A stretch of DNA of 64,000 bases from Ceratodon purpureus (GCA_014871385.1 CM026426.1:38657799-38721798); one strand, 5' to 3'. Numbered from the stretch's first letter, positions 1-15,279 are shown. The notes: a model not told the origin generated them from the sequence alone. Numbers and translations are program-made.

Positions 1-2150
1 ATGTAGTATTTACTTACCCTTGAGTGGCTCGTCTTCAAGGTGGCGTCAATTGAAAGCCGTCCTCCGTCTCCAAACCTGAGCATCATCTCAAATTGCAATT
101 TGGTTTGAAATAGGAGACCAAAGGGTTGGTTGTGTTGCACAGGCTCGTTCAAGTCAATCAAGTTGTGCTCCTAGTTATAGAACACAAGGCGTATGTTCAC
201 ATCCTTCCACATTCTTAGGTTAACAATCTCGTTTTTGTGCTTCATCCATAGATTGCTAGCTCGTTTGTTTACTAGATTTTGAACGTTATAAGACATGACA
301 AACGTATCTCTATTCACGGGCATTTGCAAGTGCCAACTCCATGACATGCGCCATGTATTGGATCATCACCTGAGTATGGGTCACCGCAATCCGACATCCC
401 TGTTAACTCTGTCTTCTTTATACTTGACAACACAATGCCACTCGAATGTTTGAAAGGCGGTATTGCAAGCCTATGACAATGATCTCTATTTCTATCCACG
501 TGCATTGATATCTTGTATATTAATTGACAAAACGAGGTTTGCATGTAGTTTTGTTTTGCGAGGAAGTGCCGTTGGTACTCTCTCTTCATTGACATCCCAA
601 CTTGCTTCTAGCCAATTCTCGACTTCTATTGCCATGTCTTTCTCTCCATGGATATCAAGTTGTAATCAGCTTGGGGCTTTTCCTCTCAATGTGACTTCTG
701 CAAGAGGGTCGTGATCTTCTTCTACCGCTTCAATTGTTTTGCTAGAAGAAGCCCCTTCAGATCCTTAATGAATATATGAGTATGATTGGCAGGGCCAAAG
801 TTGCAGATGACTCTCCAAATTGTCACGCAAAGCACTCATTAGTAATTGCAAGAAGTACATGACTTTAGGTTGAGAAATATATATTGCTAAGCTAAGCGAG
901 CGTAATAATAAGAAGGGAAGTTGTATGTCCGATCACTCACTTTATAAACTCCAAAGCACTATTTGCTTGCGGCAGATGCACGGACTCGGTGGCCTCTTCC
1001 TTAAGGGTCTCCTTCGCGAATCTTCACGAGAACATCTTGTCCATACCTTTCCCTCTCCCAAAGTCTTCCAGCGTGCTTCAAAGAATAATAACTACATCGT
1101 TAAGGAAGTATTGGCTTGCACTTTGTGTTCAAATTAAGTTTCATGCTAATCTGTCCTTGAAGAAAGGTCCAAGCGGTGGTGTCTACTTCATCTGCCGTTG
1201 CTTCTTCAATGGCTCATGCTCCCGCTGAGGTCTCTGGTAGGGAAATTCGTCTGTACCCAAGTCGTCAATGAGTGAAGTGAGTGCCAGCTTTGCTACTAAG
1301 GCACGTACGGTCCTCCTACGAGCTCTCGGCTTAGCACGCCCTAGTGGACATAGTGTTGTAATTGAGCCTTCTATTTTTGCAACTTCACCGCCATCATGTG
1401 CTGATGATTTGTCCTTTGTCTTTCCAAGATACCCTGCATCTCGAGGCAAGGCGACATCTTCCTTCATACCCACGGGGCTTCTTTCCACAACATCACTTGA
1501 CTTTCCTTGAATTGTTTGGAATGTGAAAGGAGGATTGGATCTATATCCAAGCAAAGAAGCGTATTTATCCTAGGTTCTTCTATTGCCTCCTATGACACCA
1601 TCTCCATCACTCGGAGATTTATGAGGGGTTGCAACTTTGAGTGCTCTTTATGATATCAAGAGGCAATGATTCTTCTGCCTAGTGTGTAGTCTACTTATTC
1701 CATGACAAATTTCTCCACCTCATCAAGAACATCTAATGGTTGGCACGAATCATAACTACTCAATTTAATGCGCACCATACCAGTCTCATTCAAAAGCAGG
1801 TCCGCACTTGGCTAGAGCAATAGACATTGTTGACACGAGGATTAGCATATACAATGCGTCTCATTGGCATATCATTTGGCAATGTTGTGGGATCGTCCTC
1901 TATCAAAGTTGATGTAGAGCCTAAATTTTACTTAGAACACTCAATGAAACTACGGCCCTCAATTGCACAGAGGTCCACAAAGGTTGACCAGACAGCTTCA
2001 GTTCCAAAGCCACTATAGATTTTGAACGAATCCATCTTGCTATCTCTACGGGAACAAATCGAGTGCTGTCATTTAGGTTCTCAATTGTGAAGTCAACAAA
2101 TGCAGCACCCAATTCATATGCATGAGTAAGAATTTCTTCCACCTAGATCC
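1..2150 (-). pseudogene. MULE-type transposase gene, decayed copy A (5' part, runs off window start)
   Basis: Minus-strand segments at about 2142-1921, 1554-1183, 595-314 and 300-10 line up in order with the plus-strand gene at 46175-49343. Shared landmarks are YELG.AFV..TIE near the start, DEFPYQRPQREHEPLKK against the other copy's KEFSY.GPEREKELLKK, AKQNYM...LCQLVYKI, and LSIDAT...TSHSR. The last segment ends at a GTAAG splice donor at the same codon (TSHSR) as in the other copy, so the window begins inside the next intron. DAT followed by a short spacer fits the first catalytic aspartate region of MULE transposases. Frames shift between segments and stops are frequent, so this is a relic. 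The catalytic remainder and SWIM finger lie outside the window. The family assignment rests mainly on the better preserved paralogue. Confidence 0.72.
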
Positions 2151-2477
2151 ATTTTCATACAAGTCACCTAAAACTGTGCAATAATCTTAGTCATCACGGC
2201 CGGAGTCAGCTCTTGCAACCATTTCTGAATACATAAGGGAATATGAAACCTTTATTCATAGGACTAAAGCAGGACTAATAATGATACAAGTCAAACAATG
2301 GACTTTCACACTACATCGGGTCATTACACGACATCAGTTCCATCTAGAAAATTGTTTGACAAATATAGTACGATTTTAGATGTTGCACTACAATAACGAG
2401 GCATCTTTAGGGAGGACAATTCCCACATGCAATTGCAATCCTAAGTCGCAATTTCATCTAACCTATTACTACAACGG

Positions 2478-2486
2478 AAACCCTAA
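2478..2486 (+). promoter_or_regulatory. Telo-box (AAACCCTAA) upstream of RPL11
   Basis: AAACCCTAA lies about 330 bp before the RPL11 start codon. Telo-boxes are a known common element of plant ribosomal-protein promoters. The rest of 2151-2818 holds no convincing gene; it is the presumed RPL11 promoter and 5' leader. Confidence 0.5.
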
Positions 2487-2818
2487 TGTTGAGCGTCTGG
2501 GAGTATAGAGACGAAGATGCATTGCACGATTTTGATGAAACTACACGCTAGAACAGCATAAGTAGTTGTAGTTGTTGCCTTGATTTAGAGAAAGCACAAG
2601 TTGTTGTTGGTTTTAGGTGCGTGTACCTTAGAGGGCTAGAAGTACTGGGGGTTTTTGATGTGGGTACTGGGTAGTGGTGGTTGAGGGTGCTCCTGCCTGG
2701 ACGAAATTCTTGCAGGAAACGCGGGGCTTCAAAGTGGGGAAACAAAGCTTTAGCTTGCTCTCGTTTATGCCCCGCAAGCAGCCGTCATCGCCAATCTGCC
2801 CCGTCGTCGCCTTCTGCC

Positions 2819-4374
<1,556 letters not shown>

Positions 4375-5401
4375 ATGTGTGGGACACTGCAGGTTTTTGA
4401 AAGAAAAAGAGACCTCGATTGATTGATCACGGTATCCGCCTGCTTGTACTCTGAGTTCGCAAGTCTCAATATTATTGGGAATTTTACCACAAGCAATTGC
4501 AAATCATACTTCTGCATTCAGTGTCAATCTTTGAGGGCCCAATGGTATTGATCTACCGAAGCTTCTGTCGATGCGACGCTCAGTTATGTTAAGCTACATT
4601 GCTGCGTGTCTACGGTATCGGAACTATCTACATCTTTATCTGAATTTCAGTATGTTGATCTGCCCTTTTATTTTTGGCATTTATTTTTGGCATTGTAGTG
4701 CCAGTTTGCACCTAAAAATGGCCCTTGGCGAACTTGTAGTGGAGACAAATTATAGCAAAAGTAGTAGAGACAAGTTATAGAAAAACACATTAGCTTCACC
4801 ACCTCAGCGATAGGGGAGGGGTTGGGGTAGCCAGGTGGCCTTCCACTGTAGGTGGCCTAGGGTTTGCTAGGGTGGCCAAGGGTTTGCAAGGGGATGAGCC
4901 TAGGTATTGTTAGCGTGGCGAGGGGTTTGTAGTAGGAAGTGGCCTTCCCATATTGTTCTTCTCCATGATTACCATTGTATGAATTTAATTGTCGCTAGAT
5001 TCGCAATCGCCTTTTGAAGAAGTGTCGCCAAGATCTGCACTCATAGACATAGCCTTTTCGCCATTAGGTTGAGGGTTGCTTTGTTGGTGATTATGTCGGG
5101 CATTTGTAAGTTTTGTGGGTTGGTTGTCGAACCTGCTGATTCTCTTTATGTTTCTGTTCAAATTTTCTGCAATGGCGGCTGGAGTTCCTATGATGGTTTG
5201 CGAGAGTGCAGTCGAATAAAATTCGATCAATTTCTTTATCTTCTCATTATCTGTGGGTGTGTTTTTGTGCTTGTGTTTCGTCACCTAGGGATTTGAGTGT
5301 GTGTGTTCCGAAGTTGTCTTCTAAAACTGCTGAAGCAGATTATCAGTCTAGGATTTGATTGAGATTTTGGTGTGTTCTAATTCGGTTGAGGGTAATTGGC
5401 A
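4375..5401. other. Intergenic stretch, no gene seen
   Basis: This is the presumed 3' UTR of RPL11 followed by AT-rich DNA. Around 4810-4960 there are loose G-rich repeats of the kind GGTGGCC and AGGGTTTG. No frame on either strand resembles a known protein. Confidence 0.5.
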
Positions 5402-6957
5402 ATGGATTCGGAAGATGAGAGACTCGGGGGGGAATCGGGGATGTCTTTGCGATGGCGGCAATTCAGCCGCGGCGAGTAAAGGATTGAGCGGAGAAGCTGG
5501 CTTTGGAGGCAATGGCGCTATAACGCGGGGAGTTGAAGCGGAGTCAGCCGTTCCTGGAGAAGCAGCCGCGCCTTGCAGCGACGAAGACCACCATGCGGAG
5601 TTACTTCCAATGCATCCACCGTCACGGATTCAACCAACCGCTTGCTCTCGACCTCGATGGGAGTCACGGGATGCTGCTCGGTTTGAAGGAATTGAGCAAG
5701 TCTGGTGACCAAAGCTTCGATCCGGCTGCAGAGAGAGCTGTGTCCTTTGACACAACAATCACACCCTATTCCTTGTCAGGATCAAAGGATACGGTGGTGA
5801 TTAGCTGCAAATCCCTTTGCATCATAGTGTCCTCCATATTCGAGGATCTTCGAAATGCAAAGTTGGGTGAAATTCGTGAGGAATCAGAGGGCGAAGAGGA
5901 CGAAGTCAACTCATCACTAAGGAAGGAAAAACTCCGAAGTTCTAAGAGCAAGGTGCAGAAGAGATACGATAGTCATCGGAAGTCTCAAACGATCTGGGCT
6001 ATTACATTACCTTGGGCTAAGCCAATTTTGGCCAGCGACAGAATCTTCATATTGTGAAATGTAAGGCTTGCTCTGCTTTTGAGAGAAAGCCTTGAATCAT
6101 GGCTCCCAAATCCGACATGCTGTTCAAACATGATTGAAAGAGGACGCAAAGAAAGACATGCCTGTCTATAAGATGAAGGAAGGTAATCAATACATTGCCA
6201 CCATAGGAAAAATTTGCTCTTGTATGCCGCCCGCCTGCCTACTATTGTGCTTGAGCAAGTGAGTGAGTGTACTACATTCGAGGCTCGGAAGAAGCGGGTC
6301 TAAATCTCAACTCTATTCTATGTTCTTGCTCAAGGTTGAGCTATGTTGGAGTATGAAAGTCGTCTTACATTGTATAAATTCTTGAATGTCCTTGATCTAC
6401 CTAATGTTCACTGGTGTGATAATTCTTGTCGAGTCATGGCTTCCTATATATATAGGGTTGTGATCGAGGAGATCAAGAATCTCATTAGAGATGCTAGTTT
6501 CATAGTTGTTACTATCGATGAGGTTACTAGCATCGAGAATGGCAGTTACTTGCCCGTCCACTACTACACTGTTAATGATTGGGTGAGAGTGCTCCATGTG
6601 ATTTCATTGAGGAAGGTGGATTGTGCATCAATCGCTGCGAATCTAACCAAGCTGGTTGTGGAGGCTGTTAAGACTGAAGGTGGGCTAAATCCTGGCCAAA
6701 TTGCAAGCAAGTTGTTGACTTTCGGGGCAGATATAGCCTCTGCCCTAGAAGACTGGAGATTAGAGGCCACAACGCATATTAGCGAGGAACATGCCCCCTT
6801 CTGCATTGACGTCCATTGCGTTGCCAATAGGTGCAATCTCGCCTTGAGGGCTCTATTGACGCAGCCAATTTTTGGTGCCATTGAGCAAGTCTTAGGCCAG
6901 ACTTACTCAACTTCTGTAAGAGCCCAAGAGATTTTCAGAGCTTAGGCAATAAGCAAA
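5402..6957 (+). pseudogene. hAT-superfamily transposase relic A, 5' portion
   Basis: A degenerate frame starts near an ATG at 5402. Around 5945-6010 it reads KRYDSHRKSQTIWAITLPWA. In a shifted frame it continues as a CxxC...H zinc finger (VKCKACSAFERK, about 6055-6090). The 6343-6945 segment contains VVTIDEVTSIENGSYLPVHY and DVHCVANRCNLALRALL, the typical D-E-T and CxxHxxN(L) landmarks of the DUF4371-type hAT catalytic domain. A stop at 6943 and at least one earlier frameshift disable it. The gene continues at 30228 after the LTR retrotransposon, whose 5' LTR begins at 6958. I did not find the terminal repeats of the original hAT element. Confidence 0.75.
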
Positions 6958-7636
6958 TCTTACCAGCCCAACCATGGTAACCAAGGAAACCCGGAGCGGT
7001 GGAAGAACTCGCAGTTAGAACAAGGACTGAGAGTAGACAGAGAAGGCAGTGATAGTTGTAGCAAGAAAGTAGGGCAGCAGAGACAGTATAAACAGAGGAA
7101 CCGTGATGAACTTGTACTCCTCATTTTGGCTTTCGAGTCGAGTCTTAGTCTAGGTTGTCACCGTTTTTGTAACCGCCTTGGTGTGCTTGGCCGCCAAGGT
7201 CACCTCTCATTAACCCAGACTGCTGATTACCTTCTTTTTGCACACCTTCTAGCCTACCTCTCAATTTGCATACTCTGATCTCAACTTGTTATTCCTTTGA
7301 TACTACATGTGCATGCGAATGTGATTATGTCGTTGTCTCTGCATCCCCATCTTGCATAAGTCTTCCCCACCCTCGGCCCGCCTTGGGTACTGAGTCTTGG
7401 GAACATGGGTTGCTAAAGCCCGGTCTACTTGGTTTCGAGGGTCGTCAGGCCCGCAGATCTCTTGGTAGCCTCGGTTGTCATGAGTGTCTCAACGGCTGAG
7501 CCCCTGGACTGAGATTCCCCCCCCCCCCCCCTATGACCACGCATGTCCTACCTACAACCGTGTCCCTCCTTGCCTAAAACCGCCAAGGTCCCCCTCCCTC
7601 CCCTCAGTATCTCCATGATTATAAACCCTGCTAACA
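6958..7636 (+). repeat. 5' LTR of the Ty3 element
   Basis: It is nearly identical to 29554-30227. The LTR ends are TGTTA and TAACA; the left copy has TC instead of TG at its first two bases. A TATA-like CAGTATAAACAG is present in both copies (about 7085). A poly-C tract near 7509 is longer than in the 3' LTR. The short open frame inside the LTR is present in both copies and has no sign of being a gene. Confidence 0.93.
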
Positions 7637-7639
7637 TTT

Positions 7640-7657
7640 TAGCGACGATGCTGGGGA
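7640..7657 (+). other. Primer-binding-site-like sequence
   Basis: TAGCGACGATGCTGGGGA begins three bases after the 5' LTR. It resembles the TGGCGCC-type primer-binding sites of plant Ty3 elements with several mismatches. The match is partial, so the tRNA used is not settled. Confidence 0.5.
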
Positions 7658-7706
7658 TGGAATACTGAGGTTACGTAAAAACTGGCCCTGAAAACAACTG
7701 GACACC

Positions 7707-10700
7707 ATGCCTCCCAGGAAACTGTTTTTAGATAGAATCAATGAAGTAGAAGAAGCTGCCAACCAAGAAGACTTAGAAAGCACCAAAGAATTCTTGGTAT
7801 GGATGAGGTAGCAAATGACATATTTGGTAACCAAGAATGAGACTACCAATGCAAAACTAGAAATGCTCAGTGCCCATTATCAGGTACTTCAAGATAGCCG
7901 TACCCATGAGGCTATGAACACGACACCACAAGCCTCAGAAGCTTTACGCGAGGCACTAAGGTCAACCACGATTCCCAGGGACAATCCCACAGCTGCCTCA
8001 ATCCCTAGTCAAAGTGACCTACACAAACATACCAAGTTTCCCAAGATATCATACCCACTGTTTGATGCGTCTGGAGATCCTGACTGGTACATGAGAGGAT
8101 TCAAGGTTATTGCTCGAACAAATGGTGTCACCAGTCTTGAAGATCTACAAAATATCTTCGGTACCACGCTCCAAGGGAACCACATTACCTGGTATATCGA
8201 TTTTGAAGCAAAACATTCTCATGCAAGCTGGGAAGACATGGAAGGGAGTTTTTTGCACAAGTTTAGAAAACTTAAGACTAGCTCCCAGGTACTCCGCGCC
8301 CTAGGAAGCATTACCCAAGAAAAGAGTGAGCCAGTAGATAAGTTCTATGATTGTTTTAAACAGCTTGCCGATAAATTAAGCCAATGTCCTGCAGAAGACT
8401 ACCTTTGCGAATGGTTCAAAAAGGGATTGTTACCATGGATACAACAAGGCATCGTGATCCGTGGAGTCAAGACTTTACAAGATATATTAACCGCAGCAAA
8501 CGATATTAGTAGGGAACTTGGGGCCCTCAACAAGGTACAAGCTCCCCTGTTATCCTTATCCAATGTACGCCCGGATATCAAGCCAACTTTAGCACCTTGC
8601 TCTAACTGCGGCAAAATTCATGGGGGTCGGTGTTTGTACGCAAGAAACAACCCTCGGCCCGAGGACATTAGACGCCCTTGTCCTATCGGGGCAGCCATGT
8701 ATCCAGACGAAATTAACGTGGATGCATTCCAGCCTAGTAGGAGTGATGCCTGCTGGGAATGTGGGTCTGTAACCCACAGACGTAGAGACTGCCCTCAGCT
8801 GCAACAACGATGGGCTCAGTACCGTTCTACCTCGGGAAATCCAGGTTCCCAGGAAACCACAAAAACCGAGGGCACCCACAGACGAAGAGGAGTTACACTC
8901 ACAGAGGTACATGGGGCCGAGACAAATGTATCCACGATCAGCACCGCAGTAGTAACCACTAGATCCAAGGCAACCCCAGATGAACACGTAGTAGAGCCTA
9001 GGAAACCATTTGCAGAAAACCACTGGGACCGTCTGCACCGAATACGACGAGAGTTACAAGAAGGGTTGGAAAACACCAACGAAGACTCACCAATGAAGCA
9101 AATTTTGGAGGATACTAATGTCACTATTACGTTGTCCAAGCTAATCCAATTAAGCCTAGAGTTGCAGAAATATTTGCATCAAGCTACATTAGCTGGAGGA
9201 CCAGCGGATCCTGAAGTTATCGAAGTTAATGCGACCACGTTGGACTTTGAGGCTGCGCTCATTCACTTACAACTTGGAGACCATGAATTAACTAACGTAT
9301 TGGTAGATGGAGGGTCTGGCGTTAATGTCATGAGTAACCACCTTAGAGAACATTTAGGCCTACCCCCTCCCAAGCTGGCCCAGTTTATACTACGTATGGC
9401 AAATGATGCCCCGGTCACGCCACTGGGAATACTATCTACCGTTGCTATTACTACTTACGGTGTTTCGACACCAGCTACTTTTCTAATAATCGATATGCCA
9501 GATAGTAGTAACTTCCCAGTAATCCTTGGAAGACCGTGGTTACGAGATATGAATGCCATCCATGACTGGTCTCGAAATCAGATTCGTATTCAGCGACAAG
9601 GCAAAACCGTGATTATTCTTGTTGATAGTTGCATCACCAGGGCTAAAGCTGATCAGATACGACACAAGGCCGGTACCAATTGGGTAAAGGCTCTCTCACC
9701 AAAACAAGAAGCCATGGTATTTCAAGCCAATCCAGACTTAATACCATTAGCAGAGATCCATTTGGCTAGTATGGTGGCTGACCAAGAAAAAATGGACATC
9801 TTCTCCCAGGAAATTAAGGAATCAGTGACGATTCAAGCTATGCCTGCCAACCAAGGCTTGCAAACCAAAGTCATTACTGGCTGGACTCATGGAGCTAAAG
9901 ACAAAGTGGAACTCGTGAACCTTGGAACCCTGAAGAACCCCAGACATATTAAAATCAATGCAGATGCTCCAACCCATGTCAAACAAGCAGCGATTAAATT
10001 GTTTCATGAATTCCAAGACATTTTTGCATGGGGACATGAGGACCTGAAGGGAATACCAAGCACTTTAGCAGAGCATACCATAGACCTTGTACCAAACGCT
10101 ACACCAGTCCAACAGCGATGCTACCGTATGAATCTTAACTACGCAGTACGCATTAAAGCTGAGCTAGACAAACTGCTTAAAGCCAAACTGCTAGACATCA
10201 CCCGTAGACTCACCTCCGTGGCTATCTCCCATGGTTATCATACCCAAGAAAAATGGAACACTCCGAATCTGTGTGGATTTCCGAAAATTAAATGCTGCGA
10301 CCAAGAAGGACCATTATCCCTTGCCATATATGGAAGAAATAATCGATGAAGTTGCCGGCCATGAAATGTACTCCTTCTTGGATTTTTTTTCAGGATATTA
10401 CCAGGTAGCCATGGCTGAACAAGATAAAAACAAAACAACCTTCTCCACGGAATGGGGGCCCTATCAGTTCGAAAGAATGCCTTTTGGGGCAAAAAATGCA
10501 CCCATGACCTTCCAACGCGTCATGGAATTGATTTTCAGACCATATCTAAAAAGGTTCTTCCGAATTTACCTTGACGACGGCACCGTCTATGGACAAATGA
10601 AGGACCATATCACTCACTTTAGACAGATATTCCAGGCATGCCGATCTAATGGGGTAAGCTTGAATGCCGAAAAATGTATGTTTTTGTTCGTTGCCAGGGT

Positions 10701-12610
10701 TATCCTTGGATATATCGTATGCAAATATGGCAAGCTCCCTGACCCCGAGAAAATCAAGGACATCATGGAAATTACGCCTTCCACGGACTCAGAAAGGTGT
10801 CCAGAAACTCCTAGGGTTATCACAATTTAATCGTATTTACATTGAAAAACTGGCCCACATCACTGCTCCCATCACTGCACTGAACCATGCCAAGTATAAA
10901 TACCGCCAGGATTGGACCCTTGAAGCCCAAGCCGCCTTGGAAAAAATCAAAGTTGCATACTCGAATGCCCCGATTTGATTGCCCCTGATTGGACAAAGCC
11001 ATTCCATGTACATACGGATGCCTCTAACATTGCCGTGGAGGTTATGCTCGCCCAAAACTTAAATGGAAAGTACAATCAGCCTGTTGCCTATGCCAGTCGA
11101 CTCTTAAATCAGGCAGAACGAAACTACTCCACAACCGAGCGAGAAGCCTTAGCCATAATATATGCAGTTAAAAAATTTCGGCACTATTTACTGGGAAACA
11201 AATTTCGTTTCATGGTAGACCACCATAGCTTATCATACTTGGTGAATCAGCCTTTGGTAACAGGCCGCGTTGCCCGGTGGATCATGATACTCTTGGAATA
11301 TGACTTTGAAGTTGTATATGTACCAGATAAACGGCACATAGTTGCGGATTATTTGTCCCGGGACTCCAAGGCTACAGAAGAAGGCATTGATGATTCCTTT
11401 AACGAACCATATATCCAGGCCGCCAGCCTCGAGGTAGACATCCCAACAGATTGGCGTGGGGACCTCATAAGGTACTTAACTACCGGCCTCACTCCAACCG
11501 GCCTCTCAGGCACTAGAAGAATTAGCTTTGTGAGAACCACGTTACCGTATACAGTAGTCCAAGGTCAACTGTACCGGCAAGGACTGGACCAGGAAACCCG
11601 ATTATGCGTACCTGCAGGACAAGAACGGAATCTCATGGCTATACTCCACGACGGCCCTGTAGGACGCCACCAAGGACCCGAGACCACCATCAAAAAGATC
11701 ATGGCTGCCCGCTATTGGTGGCCTACATTACACAAGGATGTTCATGAGTATGTCAGGAATTGCCATGCTTGCCAGGTCTCCACAACCAACTTCCAGTATC
11801 AAGGTCGCGTCCCCTTGAAATCTATCCCACCTCTCGGACCTTTCCAATGTTGGGGACTAGACTTCGTTGGACCTATTAAGCTAGCCACTAGACAAGGTCA
11901 CAAATATATTCTCGTAGCTACAGATTATACTACAAAGTGGGTTGAGGCTAAACCTTTACGAACCAATACTGCCTTGGTGACCGCGGCCTTTATCTATGAA
12001 AACATTATTATCCGTTTTGGTTGCCCCTTAGAAATCATATCTGATCAGGGCACCCATTTTGTGAATGCAGTTATAGAGGACCTCTTGGACAACCATATCA
12101 TCAAACATAGAACAAGTACTGTCTATTATCCCCAAGGAAATGGCCAAGCAGAGTCCACCAATAAAACCTTGATCAACATGCTTCGAAGGTTCATCCATGC
12201 AAACCCATCAGACTGGGGCGACTGTCTCCCAGCCGCGCTCTAGGCATACAGGGTAGCAACCAAAACGGCCACCCAGGTGAGTCCGTTTGAAATGGTCTAT
12301 GGCACCCAGCCACTTTTACCTACAGAATATATTGCACCCACGTTTCAAACTCTACAGCCCAAGGATTACATGCCACACAGGGTCCTTGCTGCCCGTATAC
12401 AAGACTTACACTATCTAGAAGAAGTCCGTGCCTTTGCTATGAAAAACATTGCTCGCAAACAAGTGTTAAGCGCAAAATATTTCTAAGCCACCAAGCCACA
12501 CAATCTATTTGGTACGGACCGTACAGAGTTCAACTGGTATTACCTAACAACACAGTACTCTTGGTCCACAAGGAGAATTTTGATAATCAAGCAACCATAG
12601 TAAATTCTAC
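7707..12610 (+). pseudogene. Ty3 gag-pol polyprotein gene, disabled
   Basis: From ATG 7707 the frame hits a TAG at 7809 and then runs open to about 10200. It covers a retrotransposon gag domain (WYMRGFKVIART...TWYIDFEAKHSHASWEDM), a CCHC knuckle (CWECGSVTHRRRDCPQ) and a retropepsin-like site (LVDGGSGVNVM). A frameshift near 10195 leads into reverse transcriptase (MVIIPKKNGTLRICVDFRKL, FRIYLDDGTVY). A second frameshift near 10770 leads to the thumb region, and RNase H follows (HTDASN, ADYLSRD). The integrase has its HHCC finger (11650-11790) and its catalytic D, D and E within LDFVGP, SDQGTHF and GQAEST. A TAG at 12241, a TAA at 12484 and a further frame change precede the chromodomain-free tail near 12600. 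All enzymatic motifs are recognisable, but frameshifts and stops preclude a working product. Confidence 0.94.
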
Positions 12611-14065
12611 AAAACTTAAACATTACCATTCAGAAAATTTGGAGACTACACCTACACATAGCCTTGGAGAAATTTATCAAGCATTAGCCACGGAAGCCCA
12701 AAATAACATGGAAACCCAGGATGCGCATTCAGATCCTAACCAGCAGGATGAGCCAAGATCCATGGAAATCCATGTCAGCCTGGTCCATGTCAGCATACAG
12801 GACACCCAGCCCTCCTTAAGACGTCCCATCGTTGGGACAGCTCAAGCAGTTCATAGACCCCGCATCATGGGGATCCCGCCGCCACCTTCCACGGTAGCCT
12901 CCACAAATTTCCATGGAAATCCAGACATCAATCTCAGCCATCCTTGGAAAGCTCTCCCAGTCACATCTCCGCCACCAAGGCACCATCTCGCCCCCAACAC
13001 CCTGGGTCCCTGCCTGCGCCTCCCTTTGTCTCCATGGTCTTTTCCCACAACCAGGGGCGCTGCTACTGCTGCTGCTGCTTTGTCTCCCTCATACTTCCTT
13101 CACCACATTGTCTCCCACGCACCTCTCCTGGTCTTCCTCTCTTCCCTGCACACTCTCCCACAGCCACAGCAGTCAGTTCTCATGGAGAGCAGGAAGGTCC
13201 AACCGCCCTTCCATGTGCCTCGGATGATCATGGAGTGGAAGAGGCAACCTGACCTCATCTACATGACCGATACAGGGTTAGCTAAGTACTTCACACTACT
13301 CGAAGGCAAGATCAACATCCGGCATTGCCTCGAATTCGCAAATTCCATGCGCACACGCAGTGAGGAGGAGACTTACCCGATAGACGTAGTAGAAGGCATC
13401 CTAGTCGAGTACTCCAGCAGATACCTCCATAAGTTTTTTGGTTGGGACGGATTGGGCGCTACCGCATCGAGCGAGGCGAGTCGCTTCCCGCAGCCAGATA
13501 TCGCAGCCCGAGTTGGAGACCTGGAACCTAAGAAGGACGGCAGGTATGATGTATTTGCATTGGGGAATCAAATGCAAGATCCATGGTTTTCTAGGATGCG
13601 TGGTGTGTTAAGTCAAGTATACTTTCAGAACAGCTGCAATGGCATCCTGCCATCGCAATTGTCCCTCCTCCTCTTGGCAGACGCAGGGGAGACAATAAAT
13701 TGGGGACTCATGGTCGAACACAACCTCCTGATCCAGCTGCGAGGATACAGGAAGCGCCAAGACTATAGCAGCCCCATTGGTCCCTTCTTGACCTCGTACA
13801 TCTCGCATTTCCTCGCATTCTACCGCAGGTACAACCGGCCCCCCCTCATGGAAAGCGTTTTGGACGTTCAGAGGGAGATCACCACAACCAAAACTCGGGA
13901 CCCGACCCTGCCAGGACCCAGCAAGCGCCCAAGGAGTGAAGAACTCGCCAAGGAAAAGCAGACGACCACAGCATGGGGTCCCACGGCTACCAAGTTCTAC
14001 ACAAAGAGCGCAGCCCTCAACAAATGTGAGGAAGAAATGCTCGAGTAGATACGCACCGCCGAAAA

Positions 14066-14083
14066 GGGTGGAAGTATGCTAGA
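14066..14083 (+). repeat. Left terminal inverted repeat of the 14.2-kb transposon
   Basis: It begins GGGTGG directly after AAAA. Mismatches to the right end are at positions 12 and 13. From 14086 to about 14620 the DNA has no gene but around ten GTAC words, the probable subterminal region. Confidence 0.9.
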
Positions 14084-14915
14084 CCAATGTACTTTTTGAG
14101 TCACAGTACATTATACATTGAAGGCATGAATTTGTACTTTTAATTACCTGTACTCAGAAGCTTTTTCTTCGGGTTTTGTTTTGTTTTTCCAAATACTACA
14201 TATGTAGAGACTTCCTATGCATTATTGAATCAGTTAGAAAATCAAGTTAAGTGTGTTCAATTTGTACTATTGTGCACTAGTACAAAAAGGTCACACAGTA
14301 CTTGTATATGAGAAAAGTACACAATTCTTTAACATCAAAGGCTCTAATTTTGTTTTCGTTTTTTGCAAAGGAGATAAGAAGGAATAGCCTATTGGAATCT
14401 ATCCCTGATTTTACAAGTACATAGTTAATTTGGTCTGTACATGGAAGTAAGTGCTGGTTTCAGTTGCAACGGAATACAAAGTGGAAAATTAAATTTTTTG
14501 TAATCGGAGGCATGATTCTCGACGGTAGCACGCATTTCTACAATGGCCTTCTGTCAAATAATGAAAATGGTCATTTTTCCGTTACTTTGCCCTCGACGTC
14601 TTACTGTGTGCTACTTGTACACAATTTACTCTAGAGTATATGATGTACATGGAATCCGTCATAACTACTGCCTCGTTGTTCAACAGATCCTGTTTATCCG
14701 GGCCGCCATGCCATGAAGGCGCCGCCAGCTCTTGATTTGTCCACGTCATCGTCTCTCTCGCTGGTTCCTCATCGCCCATGCAGCACAGTGTTGCGTCTTT
14801 GCTGTAGCATGCTGTTGCTTGCGAATTGAGGTTTACAATGTGTTGAAGAGTTTGGTTCGTTCTATAGTTTAGCTTGTTCATGAGTTTAAGGGCGGTTACT
14901 CTTCCTCTGTGAAGA

Positions 14916-15279
14916 ATGTCAAAGTCGACGCAGCGGCACGTTGTCTTTGTGCAGAGACTGATAACATCATACTTTACTGCAGCTCCGATCACTGAGTCTG
15001 GTTCTTCTTGCTGCCATTCATTTTGTGAGGTTTCTGATTCGGGTTATGTTGAAGAAACCCCAGTGTCAAAGCAAGGGAACCGCGATTTCTATCTAGGCAG
15101 ATGCAACAACGTAGATGAGTCCCCTAGGCGGTCTTTATTCATGAGTCCAGTTTTGATATGTTATTCTGCAAGTAGCTTTGACAACACACCTTCTGTTTCG
15201 GAGGGAAGGCGATCAGTAGGGTCTCCTACTGCTTCTTGCGAATGTGTTGCATTCAGGAAGTGACGAGATTCATATTCGA
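14916..15279 (+). other. Possible upstream exon or leader of the transposase candidate gene
   Basis: A 115-residue open frame (MSKSTQRHVVFVQRL...) ends just before a well-formed GTGAGT donor near 15280. A matching acceptor (TTTTCTCTTAG, ending 15432) lies 12 bases before the transposase ATG at 15444. This suggests a spliced 5' exon, but the frame has a stop before the donor, so it may be only untranslated leader. The protein resembles nothing I know. Confidence 0.35.

Noticed and set aside
7266..7499. 77-residue open frame in the LTRs
   Set aside because: It is present in both LTR copies simply because they are repeats; no start context or known protein supports it.
12561..13181. Separate gene in the Pro/Ser-rich stretch before the third Ty3 ORF
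   Set aside because: Its beginning is the integrase tail and the rest is low-complexity spacer; the third ORF more plausibly starts at 13182.
14582..14992. 136-residue minus-strand frame in the left arm of the 14.2-kb transposon
   Set aside because: No domain, no splice signals, and it overlaps the more plausible plus-strand leader region.
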